Notes: generated by a model not told the origin, from the sequence alone. Numbered from the stretch's first letter, positions 7,363 to 16,215 are shown. The stretch: DNA of 64,000 nucleotides from an uncultured Streptomyces sp. (GCF_947488945.1 NZ_CANLBS010000017.1:1-64000), one strand, 5' to 3'. Made by a program: numbers and translations.

Positions 7363-8835
7363 ATGCACACCGACACCGAGCGCTGCGTGCGGGCCGTCCA
7401 GTCGAAGGACGCCCGCTTCGACGGCTGGTTCTTCACGGCGGTACTGACCACCCGCATCTACTGCCGCCCGAGCTGTCCCGTGGTGCCGCCCAAGGTGCGG
7501 AACATGACGTTCTACCCCAGCGCCGCAGCCTGCCAGCAGGCCGGTTTCCGGGCGTGCAAGCGCTGCCGGCCGGACACCAGCCCCGGCTCGCCCGAGTGGA
7601 ACGCCCGCGCCGACTCCGTCGCCCGCGCCATGCGGCTGATCCAGGACGGCGTCGTCGACCGCGAGGGAGTCCCCGGACTCGCGGCCCGGCTCGGCTACTC
7701 CGCCCGGCAGGTCGAACGCCAGCTCCTCGCCGAGGTCGGCGCGGGACCCCTGGCGCTGGCCCGCGCCCAGCGCGCCCAGACCGCCCGGGTGCTGATCGAG
7801 ACGACCGCCCTGCCCCTGGCGGAGGTGGCCTTCGCGGCCGGCTTCGCCTCCGTCCGGACCTTCAACGACACCGTCCGCGAGGTCTTCGCCCTCGCCCCCG
7901 GCGAGCTGCGCGCCCGCGCGGGCCGCGGACCGCAGGCGCCCGCCGCCCCGGGCGTGATCACACTGCGACTGCCGTACCGGGCGCCGCTCAACCCCAGCAA
8001 CCTCTTCGGCCATCTCGCCGCTACCGCCGTCCCCGGCGTGGAGGAGTGGCGGGACGGCGCGTACCGGCGCACCCTCACCCTGCCGCACGGCCACGGCATC
8101 GTGGCGCTCTCCCCGCGCGACGACCACATCGCCTGCCGGCTCCAGCTCACCGACCCGCGCGACCTCACCCTCGCCATCAGCCGCTGCCGCCGCCTGCTCG
8201 ACCTGGACGCCGACCCGGTCGCGGTCGACGCCCAGCTCCGCTCGGACCCGCTGCTCGCCCCCCTGGTGGACGAGGGACCCGGCCGCCGCGTCCCCCGCAC
8301 GGTCGACGGCGCCGAGTTCGCCGTGCGCGCGGTGCTCGGCCAGCAGGTCTCCACGGCCGCCGCCCGTACCCACGCCGCCCGGTTGGTCACCGCGCACGGG
8401 GTCCCCGTCGAGGACCCCGAGGGCGGTCTGACCCACCTTTTCCCGACCGCCGAGGCACTGGCCGGTCTCGACCCCGACGCGCTCGCGCTCCCGCGCAGCC
8501 GCCGGACCACCCTGACCACGCTCGTCGGGGCGCTCGCGGACGGCTCGCTGCGGCTCGACGCCGACTCCGACTGGGAGCGGTCCCGTGCGGAACTCTCCGC
8601 GCTCCCCGGCTTCGGCCCGTGGACCGTCGAGGTGATCGCGATGCGGGCGCTCGGCGACCCGGACGCCTTCTGCGCCACCGACCTCGGCATCCGCCGCGCC
8701 GCCGAGCGGCTCGGTCTGCCCGCCACCCCGGCCGCGCTCATCACGCGGGCGAGCCGCTGGCGCCCCTGGCGCGCCTACGCGGTCCAGTACCTGTGGACCG
8801 TCGACGGCCACCCCATCAACCAGCTTCCCGCCTGA
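7363..8835 (+). CDS. Ada-AlkA fusion: Ada zinc domain, AraC HTH and 3-methyladenine DNA glycosylase II
   Basis: The protein is 490 aa. Residues 1-75 form the Ada N-terminal domain, with cysteines C34, C38, C65 and C68 spaced as in Ada; C34 would accept the methyl group from phosphotriesters. Residues 80-180 form an AraC-type double HTH (LAEVAFAAGFASVRTFNDTV). The rest is AlkA: an N-terminal domain, then the HhH motif LPGFGPWTVEVIAMRALGDP with the downstream catalytic Asp (ATDLGI). The protein thus senses alkylation, activates transcription and excises alkylated bases. It lies 28 bp upstream of ogt, so they probably form an adaptive-response operon. Confidence 0.92.
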   Translation: MHTDTERCVRAVQSKDARFDGWFFTAVLTTRIYCRPSCPVVPPKVRNMTFYPSAAACQQAGFRACKRCRPDTSPGSPEWNARADSVARAMRLIQDGVVDREGVPGLAARLGYSARQVERQLLAEVGAGPLALARAQRAQTARVLIETTALPLAEVAFAAGFASVRTFNDTVREVFALAPGELRARAGRGPQAPAAPGVITLRLPYRAPLNPSNLFGHLAATAVPGVEEWRDGAYRRTLTLPHGHGIVALSPRDDHIACRLQLTDPRDLTLAISRCRRLLDLDADPVAVDAQLRSDPLLAPLVDEGPGRRVPRTVDGAEFAVRAVLGQQVSTAAARTHAARLVTAHGVPVEDPEGGLTHLFPTAEALAGLDPDALALPRSRRTTLTTLVGALADGSLRLDADSDWERSRAELSALPGFGPWTVEVIAMRALGDPDAFCATDLGIRRAAERLGLPATPAALITRASRWRPWRAYAVQYLWTVDGHPINQLPA

Positions 8836-8863
8836 CCCGCCCGAACCGGAGGAACGACCGGAC

Positions 8864-9445
8864 ATGACCAGCACCCGCGTCACCGCCCCGCGCACCGACG
8901 TCGCACCCACCGTCGCCCCGCCCAGCACCGCCCCGCGCACCGACGTGGCGCACACCGTCGTCGACAGCCCCTACGGTCCGCTGACCCTCGTGGCGACCGG
9001 CGGAGTGCTCAGCGCCGTCTACATGGCCGAGCACCGCCACCGCCCGCCGCAGGAGACCTTCGGCGATCCGGACGAGCGCCCGTTCGCCGAGGCGGTCCGC
9101 CAGCTGAACGCCTACTTCGCGGGCGAGCTCCGGGAGTTCGACCTGCCGCTGCACATGGCCGGCACACCCTTCCAGCGACTGGTCTGGGAGGAGCTGCGGC
9201 GCATCCCCTACGGCACCACCCGCTCCTACGGCGAACTCGCCGACCGCCTGGGCCGCCCCGGCGCGTCCCGCGCGGTGGGGCTCGCCAACGGCCGCAACCC
9301 GATCTCGATCATCGTCCCCTGCCACCGCGTCATCGGAGCCTCCGGCAGTCTCACCGGCTACGCGGGCGGACTCGAACGCAAGCAGCGCCTGCTGGCGTTC
9401 GAGAGCGGCGGCACGGTGCCGGTCGCGCCGGCGGCGCTGTTCTGA
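8864..9445 (+). CDS. ogt: Methylated-DNA--protein-cysteine methyltransferase
   Basis: The protein is 193 aa. The active site IIVPCHRVIGASGSLTGYAG contains the alkyl-accepting C153. RAVGLANGRNP is the typical DNA-binding and Asn-hinge region. It repairs O6-methylguanine by one-time transfer to Cys. The first 30 residues contain a short duplication (APRTDVAxTV twice) not seen in the core family. This suggests either a recent N-terminal repeat or a true start further in. It lies directly downstream of the Ada-AlkA gene, with GGAGG before the ATG. Confidence 0.93.
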   Translation: MTSTRVTAPRTDVAPTVAPPSTAPRTDVAHTVVDSPYGPLTLVATGGVLSAVYMAEHRHRPPQETFGDPDERPFAEAVRQLNAYFAGELREFDLPLHMAGTPFQRLVWEELRRIPYGTTRSYGELADRLGRPGASRAVGLANGRNPISIIVPCHRVIGASGSLTGYAGGLERKQRLLAFESGGTVPVAPAALF

Positions 9446-9829
9446 CGCCGTGCCGCCGTACGGCGGGACCGCCGTGCCGCCGGTTCGTGCCCGCCGTCCC
9501 GGTGCGTACGGCGCGGGCGCAGGTCAGTCCGCGTCGGGCGACTGTCCGCCGCTCGGGGCGGTGCGTCGTCCGCGTCGGGCCGATGGTCCGCCCGGACGTA
9601 GCTCCCGGGGAGCAGCTCGCGGACCGGGACGGACCGGAGGCGTTCCCCGGAGCCGGCGGCGCGTGATCCGGGTCGGGGCGGCCGGCGAGCCGTAGCCGTG
9701 CCGCCGGCCGTGCCCCGGGGGCTCGCGTCCCGGACCGGCCCGTCGAAGGGAACGGCGGCGCGCACGGCGGCAGACCGTACGCCCACCGCCCCGCCCGCCG
9801 CCGCCCGCCGGGTCGAGGCACTGCGCCGC
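9446..9829. other. Intergenic DNA, no gene seen
   Basis: This 384-bp gap lies between the convergent ogt and GDT1-family genes. Open frames exist on both strands, but none has a ribosome site or a protein-like composition. Short GC-rich inverted repeats could act as a shared terminator, but none is clear enough to call. Confidence 0.5.
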
Positions 9830-10414
9830 TCACCCCGTGAAGATCTCCACCAGCGTCCAGAGCGCCAGGCCGAGCATGCAGATCCCGCCGATCCGCTGCA
9901 CCGTCTTCAGCGGCACCCGCTTCGCGATGAACCGCCCGGCGAGCAGCGCCAGCGCCGAGACCGACATCAGGGCGGCGGCGGAGCCGATGGCCGTCGACCA
10001 GGCGCCGTTGCTCGCGGCGAGGTTGGCGGTGGTGATCTGGGTGAGGTCGCCCCACTCGCTGATGAAGACCGCCATGAACGCGGTCGCGTACACCGGCCAG
10101 AACCCGGTGACGGTCTTGACCTCGTCCTCTTCCTCCTCGTCGTCACCGCCCGAGCGCAGCAGCATGAACGCGCCGAACGCGAACAGTGCGGCGGAGACCA
10201 GCTTCACGATCCAGTCGGGCAGCAGGCCGAGCAGCCCGCCCGCGCCGACCGCGATCGCGACATGGACGATGAACGCCGAAGAGGTGCCGAACCAGACGTA
10301 CAGCGGTTTCATCCGCGTGCCCATCGCCAGGGACGCGAACATCGTCTTGTCCGGCAGTTCGGCGAGGAAGATGAGCCCGAAGGCGGTGAGGATCGCCAGG
10401 GGGTCGAGGTGCAT
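9830..10414 (-). CDS. TMEM165/GDT1 family manganese exporter
   Basis: The protein is 194 aa with six predicted membrane helices in two repeats. The UPF0016 signature occurs twice: AELPDKTMFASLAMG in the first half and SEWGDLTQITT in the second, separated by an acidic cytosolic loop (DDEEEEDE). Family members move Mn2+, Ca2+ or H+; bacterial members such as MneA export Mn2+. The upstream yybP-ykoY riboswitch (10525-10650) strongly supports manganese export induced by excess Mn2+. The start MHLDPLAIL was chosen because it opens the first membrane helix. Confidence 0.9.
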   Translation of the reverse strand: MHLDPLAILTAFGLIFLAELPDKTMFASLAMGTRMKPLYVWFGTSSAFIVHVAIAVGAGGLLGLLPDWIVKLVSAALFAFGAFMLLRSGGDDEEEEDEVKTVTGFWPVYATAFMAVFISEWGDLTQITTANLAASNGAWSTAIGSAAALMSVSALALLAGRFIAKRVPLKTVQRIGGICMLGLALWTLVEIFTG

Positions 10415-10524
10415 TCCGGGTGGCTTTCTGTTGGGAGCCGGGCCCCGGGCCTTCGCGAAGCGCCGCACGGGCTGTTCCGGAGGACCACTCGGCCCGGCAT
10501 GACCGTGTACGCCCGCAGGACACG

Positions 10525-10650
10525 GGCGCGTCATACCTGACCGAAGGTCTCGCCCGCCCGGGACCAATGATCCACGGGCCCGGCCACCGGGAACCGCGAG
10601 GTTCCAGTGTGTCGACGACCGGTTTGCGGGGCTACTCCCCTTCGCGCCCC
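10525..10650 (-). promoter_or_regulatory. yybP-ykoY manganese riboswitch
   Basis: On the minus strand, the conserved loop GGGGAGTAGC (10631-10640) and the second loop GCGAGACCTTCGGTC (within 10540-10554) are both present. Outer helix P1 pairs GGGCGCG (10643-10649) with CGCGCCC (10525-10531), 7 bp perfect. These are the hallmark elements of the Mn2+-sensing yybP-ykoY class. The aptamer lies about 110 nt upstream of the GDT1-family start. GC-rich segments between 10440 and 10500 (GCCGGGCC and GGCCCGG) could form the expression platform that hides the weak ribosome site. Confidence 0.92.
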
Positions 10651-10756
10651 CTACGGTACCCCACCGCCCCCGGCGCTCGTGCGGGTGTTCGGGGTGCCGG
10701 TGCGGTCGGTAGAGTCGCCCGGTGATCGCCGACCCCACCACCGCAAGCGCCCCCGC

Positions 10757-11161
10757 ATGAGCCGCCGCCCCCGCAAGCCCGGAACCGGGCCCGGCACCCC
10801 CCGGCCCACCGTCAGCGTCTGCCGGGGGTGCTGCTGCGGCACCCCGAAGATCCCCGGCGTCGACCACGCGGGGCAGCTCACCCGGCTCCGGGCGGCGGTG
10901 GACGGGCGGGCCACCGTACGGGCCGTCGAGTGCCTGGACGCCTGCGACCAGGGCAACGTCTTCGTGGTGCAGCCCTCCGCCGAGGGACGCCGGGCGGGCG
11001 GACGGCCGGTCTGGTTCGGCCTGGTCAACGACCCCGACGCGGTCTCCGACATCGCCCGCTGGGCGGCCGAGGGCGGTCCGGGGATCGCGGACCGGCCGGA
11101 CATCCTCGACCTGTACGTCTTCCGTCCCTCGCGCCGCCTCCAGGCCGAACTGGAGGACTGA
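10757..11161 (+). CDS. Thioredoxin-like (2Fe-2S) ferredoxin domain protein
   Basis: The protein is 134 aa. Cysteines are C22, C25, C26, C27, C59 and C63, in VCRGCCCGTPK and ECLDACDQGN. This is the thioredoxin-like [2Fe-2S] ferredoxin pattern (two Cys in the first loop, two in the second), here with extra neighbouring cysteines. Such proteins carry electrons or serve as single-domain relatives of the NuoE and cobalamin-pathway ferredoxins. It is divergent from the Mn-riboswitch gene and has no obvious redox partner in the window. Confidence 0.8.
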   Translation: MSRRPRKPGTGPGTPRPTVSVCRGCCCGTPKIPGVDHAGQLTRLRAAVDGRATVRAVECLDACDQGNVFVVQPSAEGRRAGGRPVWFGLVNDPDAVSDIARWAAEGGPGIADRPDILDLYVFRPSRRLQAELED

Positions 11162-11185
11162 CCGGCCGCGGCGGCGGCCCCCGCG

Positions 11186-11914
11186 CTACGCCCCCGCGCC
11201 CGCCAGCTCCTTCAGCAGCGTCGGCAGCGCCGTGCCGATCGGCTCGCGCACGACCTCGTCGGCCAGCGCGTCGTACGGCGTCGGCTCCGCGTTCACCACC
11301 AGGAGCCGGGCGCCGTGCTCCACGGCGAGCCCGGCCAGCGAGGCGGCCGGTTCCACCTGGAGCGTCGTGCCGACCGCGACGAACACCTGGCACGCCTTGG
11401 CGACACCCACCGCCAGGGCCAGCACCTCGGGGTCCAGTCGCTCGCCGAACATCACCGTCGCGGCCTTCAGCACCCCGCCGCAGACCGTGCACGCCGGGTC
11501 GTCCTCGCCCGCCCCGACCCGGCGCAGCGCGTCGGCCATCGTCCCCCGTGCGTGGCAGCGGGTGCAGGTCGTGCCGTGGGCCGTGCCGTGCAGCTCGACC
11601 ACCTTGCGGGCGGAGAGCCCGGCCGCCTGGTGGAGGCCGTCGACGTTCTGGGTGAGCACCCGCACCGGGGTCCCGGACCGCTCCAGTTCGGCCACCGCCC
11701 GGTGGGCGGCGTTCGGTTGCGCGCGCAGGGCGGCGGTGTCACGGCGCATCCGCCAGGACCGGCGGCGGATCTCCGGGTCCCGCATGTAGTGCTCGTACGT
11801 GACGAGCTTCTGCGCCTCCGGGTCCTGCCGCCACAGGCCGCGCGGACCCCGGTAGTCGGGGATGCCGGAGTCCGTGGAGACGCCGGCGCCACTGAGGATC
11901 GCGACGAGTGCCAT
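11186..11914 (-). CDS. cobB: NAD-dependent protein deacylase, sirtuin
   Basis: The protein is 242 aa. NAD-binding GAGVSTDSGIPDYRG starts at residue 9, TQNVDGLHQAAG at 88, and the catalytic His109 lies in ELHGTAH. Zinc ligands are C117/C120 and C142/C145. This is a class III deacylase that removes acetyl or other acyl groups from lysine with NAD+ as co-substrate. It ends 25 bp from the convergent ferredoxin-like gene. In acyl-CoA-rich cells, CobB commonly reactivates acyl-CoA synthetases. Confidence 0.92.
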   Translation of the reverse strand: MALVAILSGAGVSTDSGIPDYRGPRGLWRQDPEAQKLVTYEHYMRDPEIRRRSWRMRRDTAALRAQPNAAHRAVAELERSGTPVRVLTQNVDGLHQAAGLSARKVVELHGTAHGTTCTRCHARGTMADALRRVGAGEDDPACTVCGGVLKAATVMFGERLDPEVLALAVGVAKACQVFVAVGTTLQVEPAASLAGLAVEHGARLLVVNAEPTPYDALADEVVREPIGTALPTLLKELAGAGA

Positions 11915-11999
11915 GCGCCGAGGCTACGGAGTGGCAGCCGTCCGCCGCGACCGGATTCCGCTGCGACCGGATTCCGGCGGGGCGGCCGGCGCACGGGCC

Positions 12000-12497
12000 T
12001 CAGCCCCCCACCGGCGCGCCGTCCTCCAGCTCGGCGGTGCCCGCACCGGTGTCCAGTACCTCCAGGGCCGTCTTCACCCGCGAACCCAGCGCACCGGGCA
12101 GATGGCTGCCGAGGTCCGCGCGGTCGACGAGCTTCCACGACAGCAGCTCCTCCTCCTGGAGGCGGATCGCGGCGAACTGATCATCCGTCAGCACCCCGCC
12201 GTCGTACAGGTACGCGACGATCGGCGGCCGGCCCGGCCCGCGCACCCAGTCCACCACGAGCAGCCGGCCGGGGCCCAGGTCGAGGCCGATCTCCTCCGCC
12301 GTCTCACGACGGGCCCCCTGGCGCGGCCCCTCGCCGGTGTCCGATTCGACGGTGCCGCCGGGCAGCGCCCACCCGTCGCGGTAGTTGGGCTCGACCAGCA
12401 GGACGCGGCCCCGGTCGTCACGGAAGAGGCAGGCGGCGCCCGCGAGGACGCGGGGGAGGCCCGCGATGTACGCGGTGTATTCGTCGGTCGAGGTCAC
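12000..12497 (-). CDS. Nudix hydrolase
   Basis: The protein is 165 aa. The Nudix box reads GGTVESDTGEGPRQGARRET and continues AEEIG. The REx2EE core is intact, but the first half is two residues longer than the GX5EX7REUXEEXGU consensus. The preceding WALPGG is typical. The fold hydrolyses nucleoside diphosphates linked to another moiety. The substrate is not predictable. It lies between the sirtuin gene and the IS481 remnant. Confidence 0.87.
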   Translation of the reverse strand: MTSTDEYTAYIAGLPRVLAGAACLFRDDRGRVLLVEPNYRDGWALPGGTVESDTGEGPRQGARRETAEEIGLDLGPGRLLVVDWVRGPGRPPIVAYLYDGGVLTDDQFAAIRLQEEELLSWKLVDRADLGSHLPGALGSRVKTALEVLDTGAGTAELEDGAPVGG

Positions 12498-12506
12498 CGC
12501 AGCAGC

Positions 12507-12710
12507 CTAGATGTAACGACCCGCAGGGTTGTTGACGCGACTGACAGATGGTCGGCGATGCGGTGCAGCGTGGCACCGGTGGTGGTCGTAGGTACGGAGC
12601 AACTCCACCAGGACCTCGGTGGCCTCCGCCGTCGGGGATGTTGCCGAGCTTCTTGATGTCGACGTGTACCAGTTTCGCCGGGACACTCGTGCTCGAAACG
12701 GCGCATGACC
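12507..12710 (-). pseudogene. IS481-family transposase remnant, internally deleted and frameshifted
   Basis: Three pieces of one transposase can be read leftward in different frames. RRFEHECPG (about 12676-12706) leads into KLVHVDIKKLGNIPDGGGHR (about 12614-12673), the region around the first catalytic Asp. Directly after this comes LVELLRTYDHHRCHAAPHRR, continuing to SRVNNPAGRYI and a stop at 12507, the usual C-terminus of IS481 transposases. The DDE core between them is missing. No intact copy or inverted repeats were found. Confidence 0.8.
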
Positions 12711-12725
12711 TGACCGGTGTGCTGG

Positions 12726-13613
12726 TCAGGACTGGACGGCCGGCTTCAGGACGTTCTGGCACCACCGGCGGAAGTCGGTGGCAGTGGCCGAGGCCGGGTC
12801 GCGGGGTTCGGCGTCGTAGATGCCGTTGTTCTGCGCGTTGATCATGTCGGCCATGTCCTGGGCCAGCGAAGGGCTAGCGCCGCGCTGCACCATCTGGGCC
12901 TGGAACTCCGCGAGAGGCACCTGCTGGTAGCGCACCGTGCGGCCCAGGGTCTCGGAGATGATCTCGGCCATGGCGTCGGGGGTCAGACCGTCGGGGCTGA
13001 CCAGAGGTACGCGGGCCTGACCGTTCCACGTGGTGTCCAGCAGAAGGCCTGCCGCGACGGCGGCCACGTCCTGGGTGGCGACGGTCAGCAACGGCCGGTC
13101 CGCGATGTTCGCCATGGAGAACACCCCTTGATCCGAGATCGGCTGGGTCTGGTGGAGGACGTTCTCCATGAAGAACGGCAGCGCCAGCGCCCGGTACTGG
13201 ACGCCGGTGCTCTCGATCAGCTCGTCCATGCCGAGCGCGGCCGACAGAAGTCCCGCCACGCCGTCGTAGCCGTGCTTGTGCCCCAGGGAGGTGACGTGCA
13301 CCATCCGCACGCCCCGGCTCGCGGCTTCCCGGGCTGCGGCCCGGGTGAAGTCCAGGTAGTAGCTCCCGGCGGGGCCGGCGTCCCGGAAGGCGGCCGGGGG
13401 CACGAGCCAGAACAGGCTGTCAGCGCCCTGCAGTGCCTTCGCGATCGTGTCCGCGTCGGCGTGTGAGCCCTCCACCACCTCCACCTGCGCGCGCACGTGC
13501 TCCGGGAGGCGGGAGGAATCGCGGGCGATCACCCGCACCGGCTCGCCGCTGGACAGAACCCGGTCCAGGACCTGTCGGCCGATGTCACCGGTCGGCGTAG
13601 TGATAACGATCAT
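12726..13613 (-). CDS. NmrA-like NAD(P)-binding atypical short-chain reductase
   Basis: The protein is 295 aa from the ATG at 13613, which has GGAGG 5 bp upstream. The Rossmann loop reads TTPTGDIGRQVL, the TGxxG form of NmrA/HSCARG and azoreductase-like SDRs. ARDSSRLPEH would contact NADP. The usual SDR catalytic Tyr-Lys pair is not evident. Relatives act as redox sensors or as quinone/NADPH reductases. It is divergently transcribed from the LysR gene at 13738, which probably controls it. A transposase remnant adjoins its 3' end. Confidence 0.85.
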   Translation of the reverse strand: MIVITTPTGDIGRQVLDRVLSSGEPVRVIARDSSRLPEHVRAQVEVVEGSHADADTIAKALQGADSLFWLVPPAAFRDAGPAGSYYLDFTRAAAREAASRGVRMVHVTSLGHKHGYDGVAGLLSAALGMDELIESTGVQYRALALPFFMENVLHQTQPISDQGVFSMANIADRPLLTVATQDVAAVAAGLLLDTTWNGQARVPLVSPDGLTPDAMAEIISETLGRTVRYQQVPLAEFQAQMVQRGASPSLAQDMADMINAQNNGIYDAEPRDPASATATDFRRWCQNVLKPAVQS

Positions 13614-13737
13614 GAGTGCCTCCATGTGTGCGGTCGGCAGCCACTCCCAGTGGGGGTGCCGGCGGTCGCTTTCGAGTGAACCTCCCGCAACGGTGCGGGT
13701 GAAGGACCACCTTGGTTGCTATTGATACCCTGGCGGT

Positions 13738-14640
13738 ATGAATGATCTGGAGGTGCGGCAGCTTCGCTACTTCGTCGCGGTCGCGGAGGAACTGCACTTC
13801 GGGCGAGCCGCCGGCCGGCTGGGCATGGCGCAGCCCCCGCTGTCCCGCACGATCCGCGACCTCGAACGACAGCTCGGCGTGACGCTGTTTGAGCGGACCA
13901 CGCGGCAGGTGAGACTCACCAGCGCCGGAGAGGTCCTGCTGCGCGACGCCAGAACTGCCCTGGAGGCGGTCACCGCCGCCGCCCACCGGGCGCAGCACGC
14001 GGGCAGCGCCTCGCCCCGGCTGCGGATCGCCCTCAAGGCCGACATCGACGGCGGCCTGCTGCCGCGGATCCTGAACGCCTACGGCACCGACCCCACAGCT
14101 TTGCCCCACGAACTGGTCCTCGGAGGGCTCGGCGACCAACCCCAGGCGCTGCGCGACGGCCTCGCCGACGTGGCACTTGTGCTCCGCCCCGTGGACGACC
14201 GAGGGCTGGACAGCGAACCGCTGCTGACCGAGCCGGTCCTGGTCGCGGTGGCCGCCACCGACCCGCTGGCCGCCCGTACCCAACTGTGCCTGGCCGACCT
14301 GGCCGGCCGGAACCTCCCCGACGGCGCGCCGGCCGACGACGGCCGAACCGCGCCGTCCCCGTCCCGGGCAACAGGACAAGCCTCCAACTTGTCGGAGATC
14401 TTCAGCCTCGTCGAGACGGGCAGCACCGTCTTCTTCGCGCCCGCCTCAGTCGCCCGACGCAACCCGCGCCCCGGGGTTGCCTACCGGCCGGTCAGTGACC
14501 TGCCGAACTGCACACTCGCCGTTGCCTGGCCCCAGGAAGCCCGCTCCCCCGCCGTCGCCGCCTTCGTACGCGCCGCTTGTGCCACCGCGGCCACGTATGA
14601 GGCACAAGCGGACACCCGCATGCAGAGCACGACCGCCTGA
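13738..14640 (+). CDS. LysR family transcriptional regulator
   Basis: The protein is 300 aa. The HTH covers residues 3-62 (FGRAAGRLGMAQPPLSRTIR, then LFERTTRQVRLTSAG), followed by an effector-binding domain. The 124-bp gap to the divergent NmrA-like gene contains GGTTGCTATTGATACC, a candidate T-N11-A LysR box just before the start codon. Classical LysR logic would have it activate the divergent reductase and repress itself. The co-inducer is unknown. Confidence 0.9.
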   Translation: MNDLEVRQLRYFVAVAEELHFGRAAGRLGMAQPPLSRTIRDLERQLGVTLFERTTRQVRLTSAGEVLLRDARTALEAVTAAAHRAQHAGSASPRLRIALKADIDGGLLPRILNAYGTDPTALPHELVLGGLGDQPQALRDGLADVALVLRPVDDRGLDSEPLLTEPVLVAVAATDPLAARTQLCLADLAGRNLPDGAPADDGRTAPSPSRATGQASNLSEIFSLVETGSTVFFAPASVARRNPRPGVAYRPVSDLPNCTLAVAWPQEARSPAVAAFVRAACATAATYEAQADTRMQSTTA

Positions 14641-14892
14641 GCGCCGACACCGTCGACGCGAACACCGGGGCGGGTGGGCCCACAACAGTAAGTCGGATCG
14701 TAGGCCTGCGACAGGCAATCGAGTCGCCTCCCGTTGTCAACAACACTTGTGGTCAACACACCCAGACCTGCGGTGTTCGGCGCGGTCCGCCCTTCGGGAC
14801 CCATGGGCAGCGGGCAGGTCGTACGGATAGGGTCGGGGCGGCGCGACTGCCTGTTCGAAAGCAAGGGATACAAGGTGGCGGACGGAGCAGAG

Positions 14893-16029
14893 ATGGAGAC
14901 CGCGCGCGTGCTGGTGGCGGCGGACAAGTTCAAGGGCTCGTTGACGGCCGTACAGGTCGCCGAGCGGGTGACGGCCGGGCTCCGGCGGGTCGTCCCCACG
15001 GCCGTGGTGGAGGCCCTGCCGGTCGCCGACGGCGGCGACGGCACGGTGGCCGCCGCGGTGGCGGCCGGGTTCGAGCGGCGCACCGCGCGGGTCACCGGCC
15101 CGCTCGGCACACCGGTGACCGCCGCGTACGCGGTGCGCGGGACGACCGCGGTGGTGGAGATGGCGGAGGCCTCCGGCCTCCAGCACCTGCCGGCCGGCGA
15201 GTTCGCCCCGCTCACCGCGACGACGTACGGCTCGGGCGAACTGCTGACCGCCGCACTCGACGCGGGGGCCCGCACCGTGGTCTTCGGGGTCGGCGGCAGT
15301 GCCACGACCGACGGCGGCGCGGGCATGCTGGCCGCGCTCGGGGCCCGCTTCCTGGACGCCGACGGCAAGCCCGTCGGCCCCGGCGGCGGGGGACTGGCGG
15401 AGCTGGCCGAGGCCGACCTGTCCGGTCTCGACCCGCGCGTCGCCGGGGTGGACCTGATCCTCGCGAGCGACGTGGACAACCCGCTGACCGGGCCGAAGGG
15501 CGCCCCCGAGGTGTACGGGCGGCAGAAGGGGGCGACCGAGGACGACATCGCGGTCCTCGACGCGGCCCTGACCCGCTACGCGTCGTTCCTCGGCGCCGGA
15601 CAGGCCGCGCTGCCCGGCGCGGGCGCGGCGGGCGGCATCGGTTACGGGGCCCTGGTCGGTCTCGGCGCCCGGTTCCGGCCCGGCATCGAGGTCATGCTCG
15701 ACGTCCTCGGCTTCGCCCCGGCCCTCGCCCGCGCCTCCCTCGTCATCACCGGCGAGGGCTCGCTGGACGCGCAGACCCTGCACGGCAAGGCCCCGGCGGG
15801 CGTCGCCGCGGCGGCCCGCGAAGCCGGGGTGCCGACGGTCGCGGTCTGCGGCCGACTGGCCCTCACGCAGCAGGACCTGGACGGTGCGGGCATCCGCCGC
15901 GCGTACGCCCTCACGGCCCTGGAGCCGGACCCGGCGGTCTGCATGGCGGAGGCAGGCCCCCTGCTGGAACGCGTCGCGGAGTCGATCGCCCGCGACTTCC
16001 TCACCGGGGACGCGGCGCAGACCGGCTGA
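14893..16029 (+). CDS. glxK: Glycerate kinase
   Basis: The protein is 378 aa from the ATG at 14893, with GGAG 5 bp before it. A GTG at 14875 would add six residues. The start LVAADKFKGSL, PVADGGDGT and the glycine-rich GVGGSATTDGGAGML and GAAGGIGYG segments are signatures of the GarK/GlxK family. The enzyme phosphorylates D-glycerate with ATP, feeding glyoxylate, serine or hydroxypyruvate carbon into glycolysis. The leader has GTTGTCAACAAC and GGTCAAC (14733-14758), a possible GntR- or LacI-type site. A strong hairpin follows the stop. Confidence 0.9.
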   Translation: METARVLVAADKFKGSLTAVQVAERVTAGLRRVVPTAVVEALPVADGGDGTVAAAVAAGFERRTARVTGPLGTPVTAAYAVRGTTAVVEMAEASGLQHLPAGEFAPLTATTYGSGELLTAALDAGARTVVFGVGGSATTDGGAGMLAALGARFLDADGKPVGPGGGGLAELAEADLSGLDPRVAGVDLILASDVDNPLTGPKGAPEVYGRQKGATEDDIAVLDAALTRYASFLGAGQAALPGAGAAGGIGYGALVGLGARFRPGIEVMLDVLGFAPALARASLVITGEGSLDAQTLHGKAPAGVAAAAREAGVPTVAVCGRLALTQQDLDGAGIRRAYALTALEPDPAVCMAEAGPLLERVAESIARDFLTGDAAQTG

Positions 16030-16037
16030 CAACCCCG

Positions 16038-16098
16038 CCTCCGGAACGGACGGCCGCCGGATCCACCACGGTCCGGCGGCCGTCCGCGTGTCCGGAGG
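16038..16098 (+). terminator. Large hairpin after glycerate kinase
   Basis: GGACGGCCGCCGGA (16048-16061) pairs with TCCGGCGGCCGTCC (16072-16085), 14 bp perfect with a 10-nt loop. Outer arms CCTCCGGA (16038-16045) and TCCGGAGG (16091-16098) also pair. There is no T-tract, as is usual in Streptomyces. Confidence 0.8.
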
Positions 16099-16215
16099 CG
16101 GTGCCCGGGCGCGCCCGCCTTCGGACCGAGCCCGGTGGGGCGCACCCGATCGGGACGTCCCAGTGCGTTCGGTACGGGTACGCGCGTCCGCCGGAACGCG
16201 CCTGCGGGCAGGCCC

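Noticed and set aside
9351..9786. Minus-strand ORFs in the ogt-GDT1 gap
   Set aside because: They run into ogt antisense, have no start signal and read as Arg/Pro-rich random protein.
12418..12765. 115-codon ORF containing an IS481-like segment, taken as an intact gene
   Set aside because: Only the middle matches a transposase. The N- and C-terminal matches lie in other frames, so it is a remnant and not a gene.
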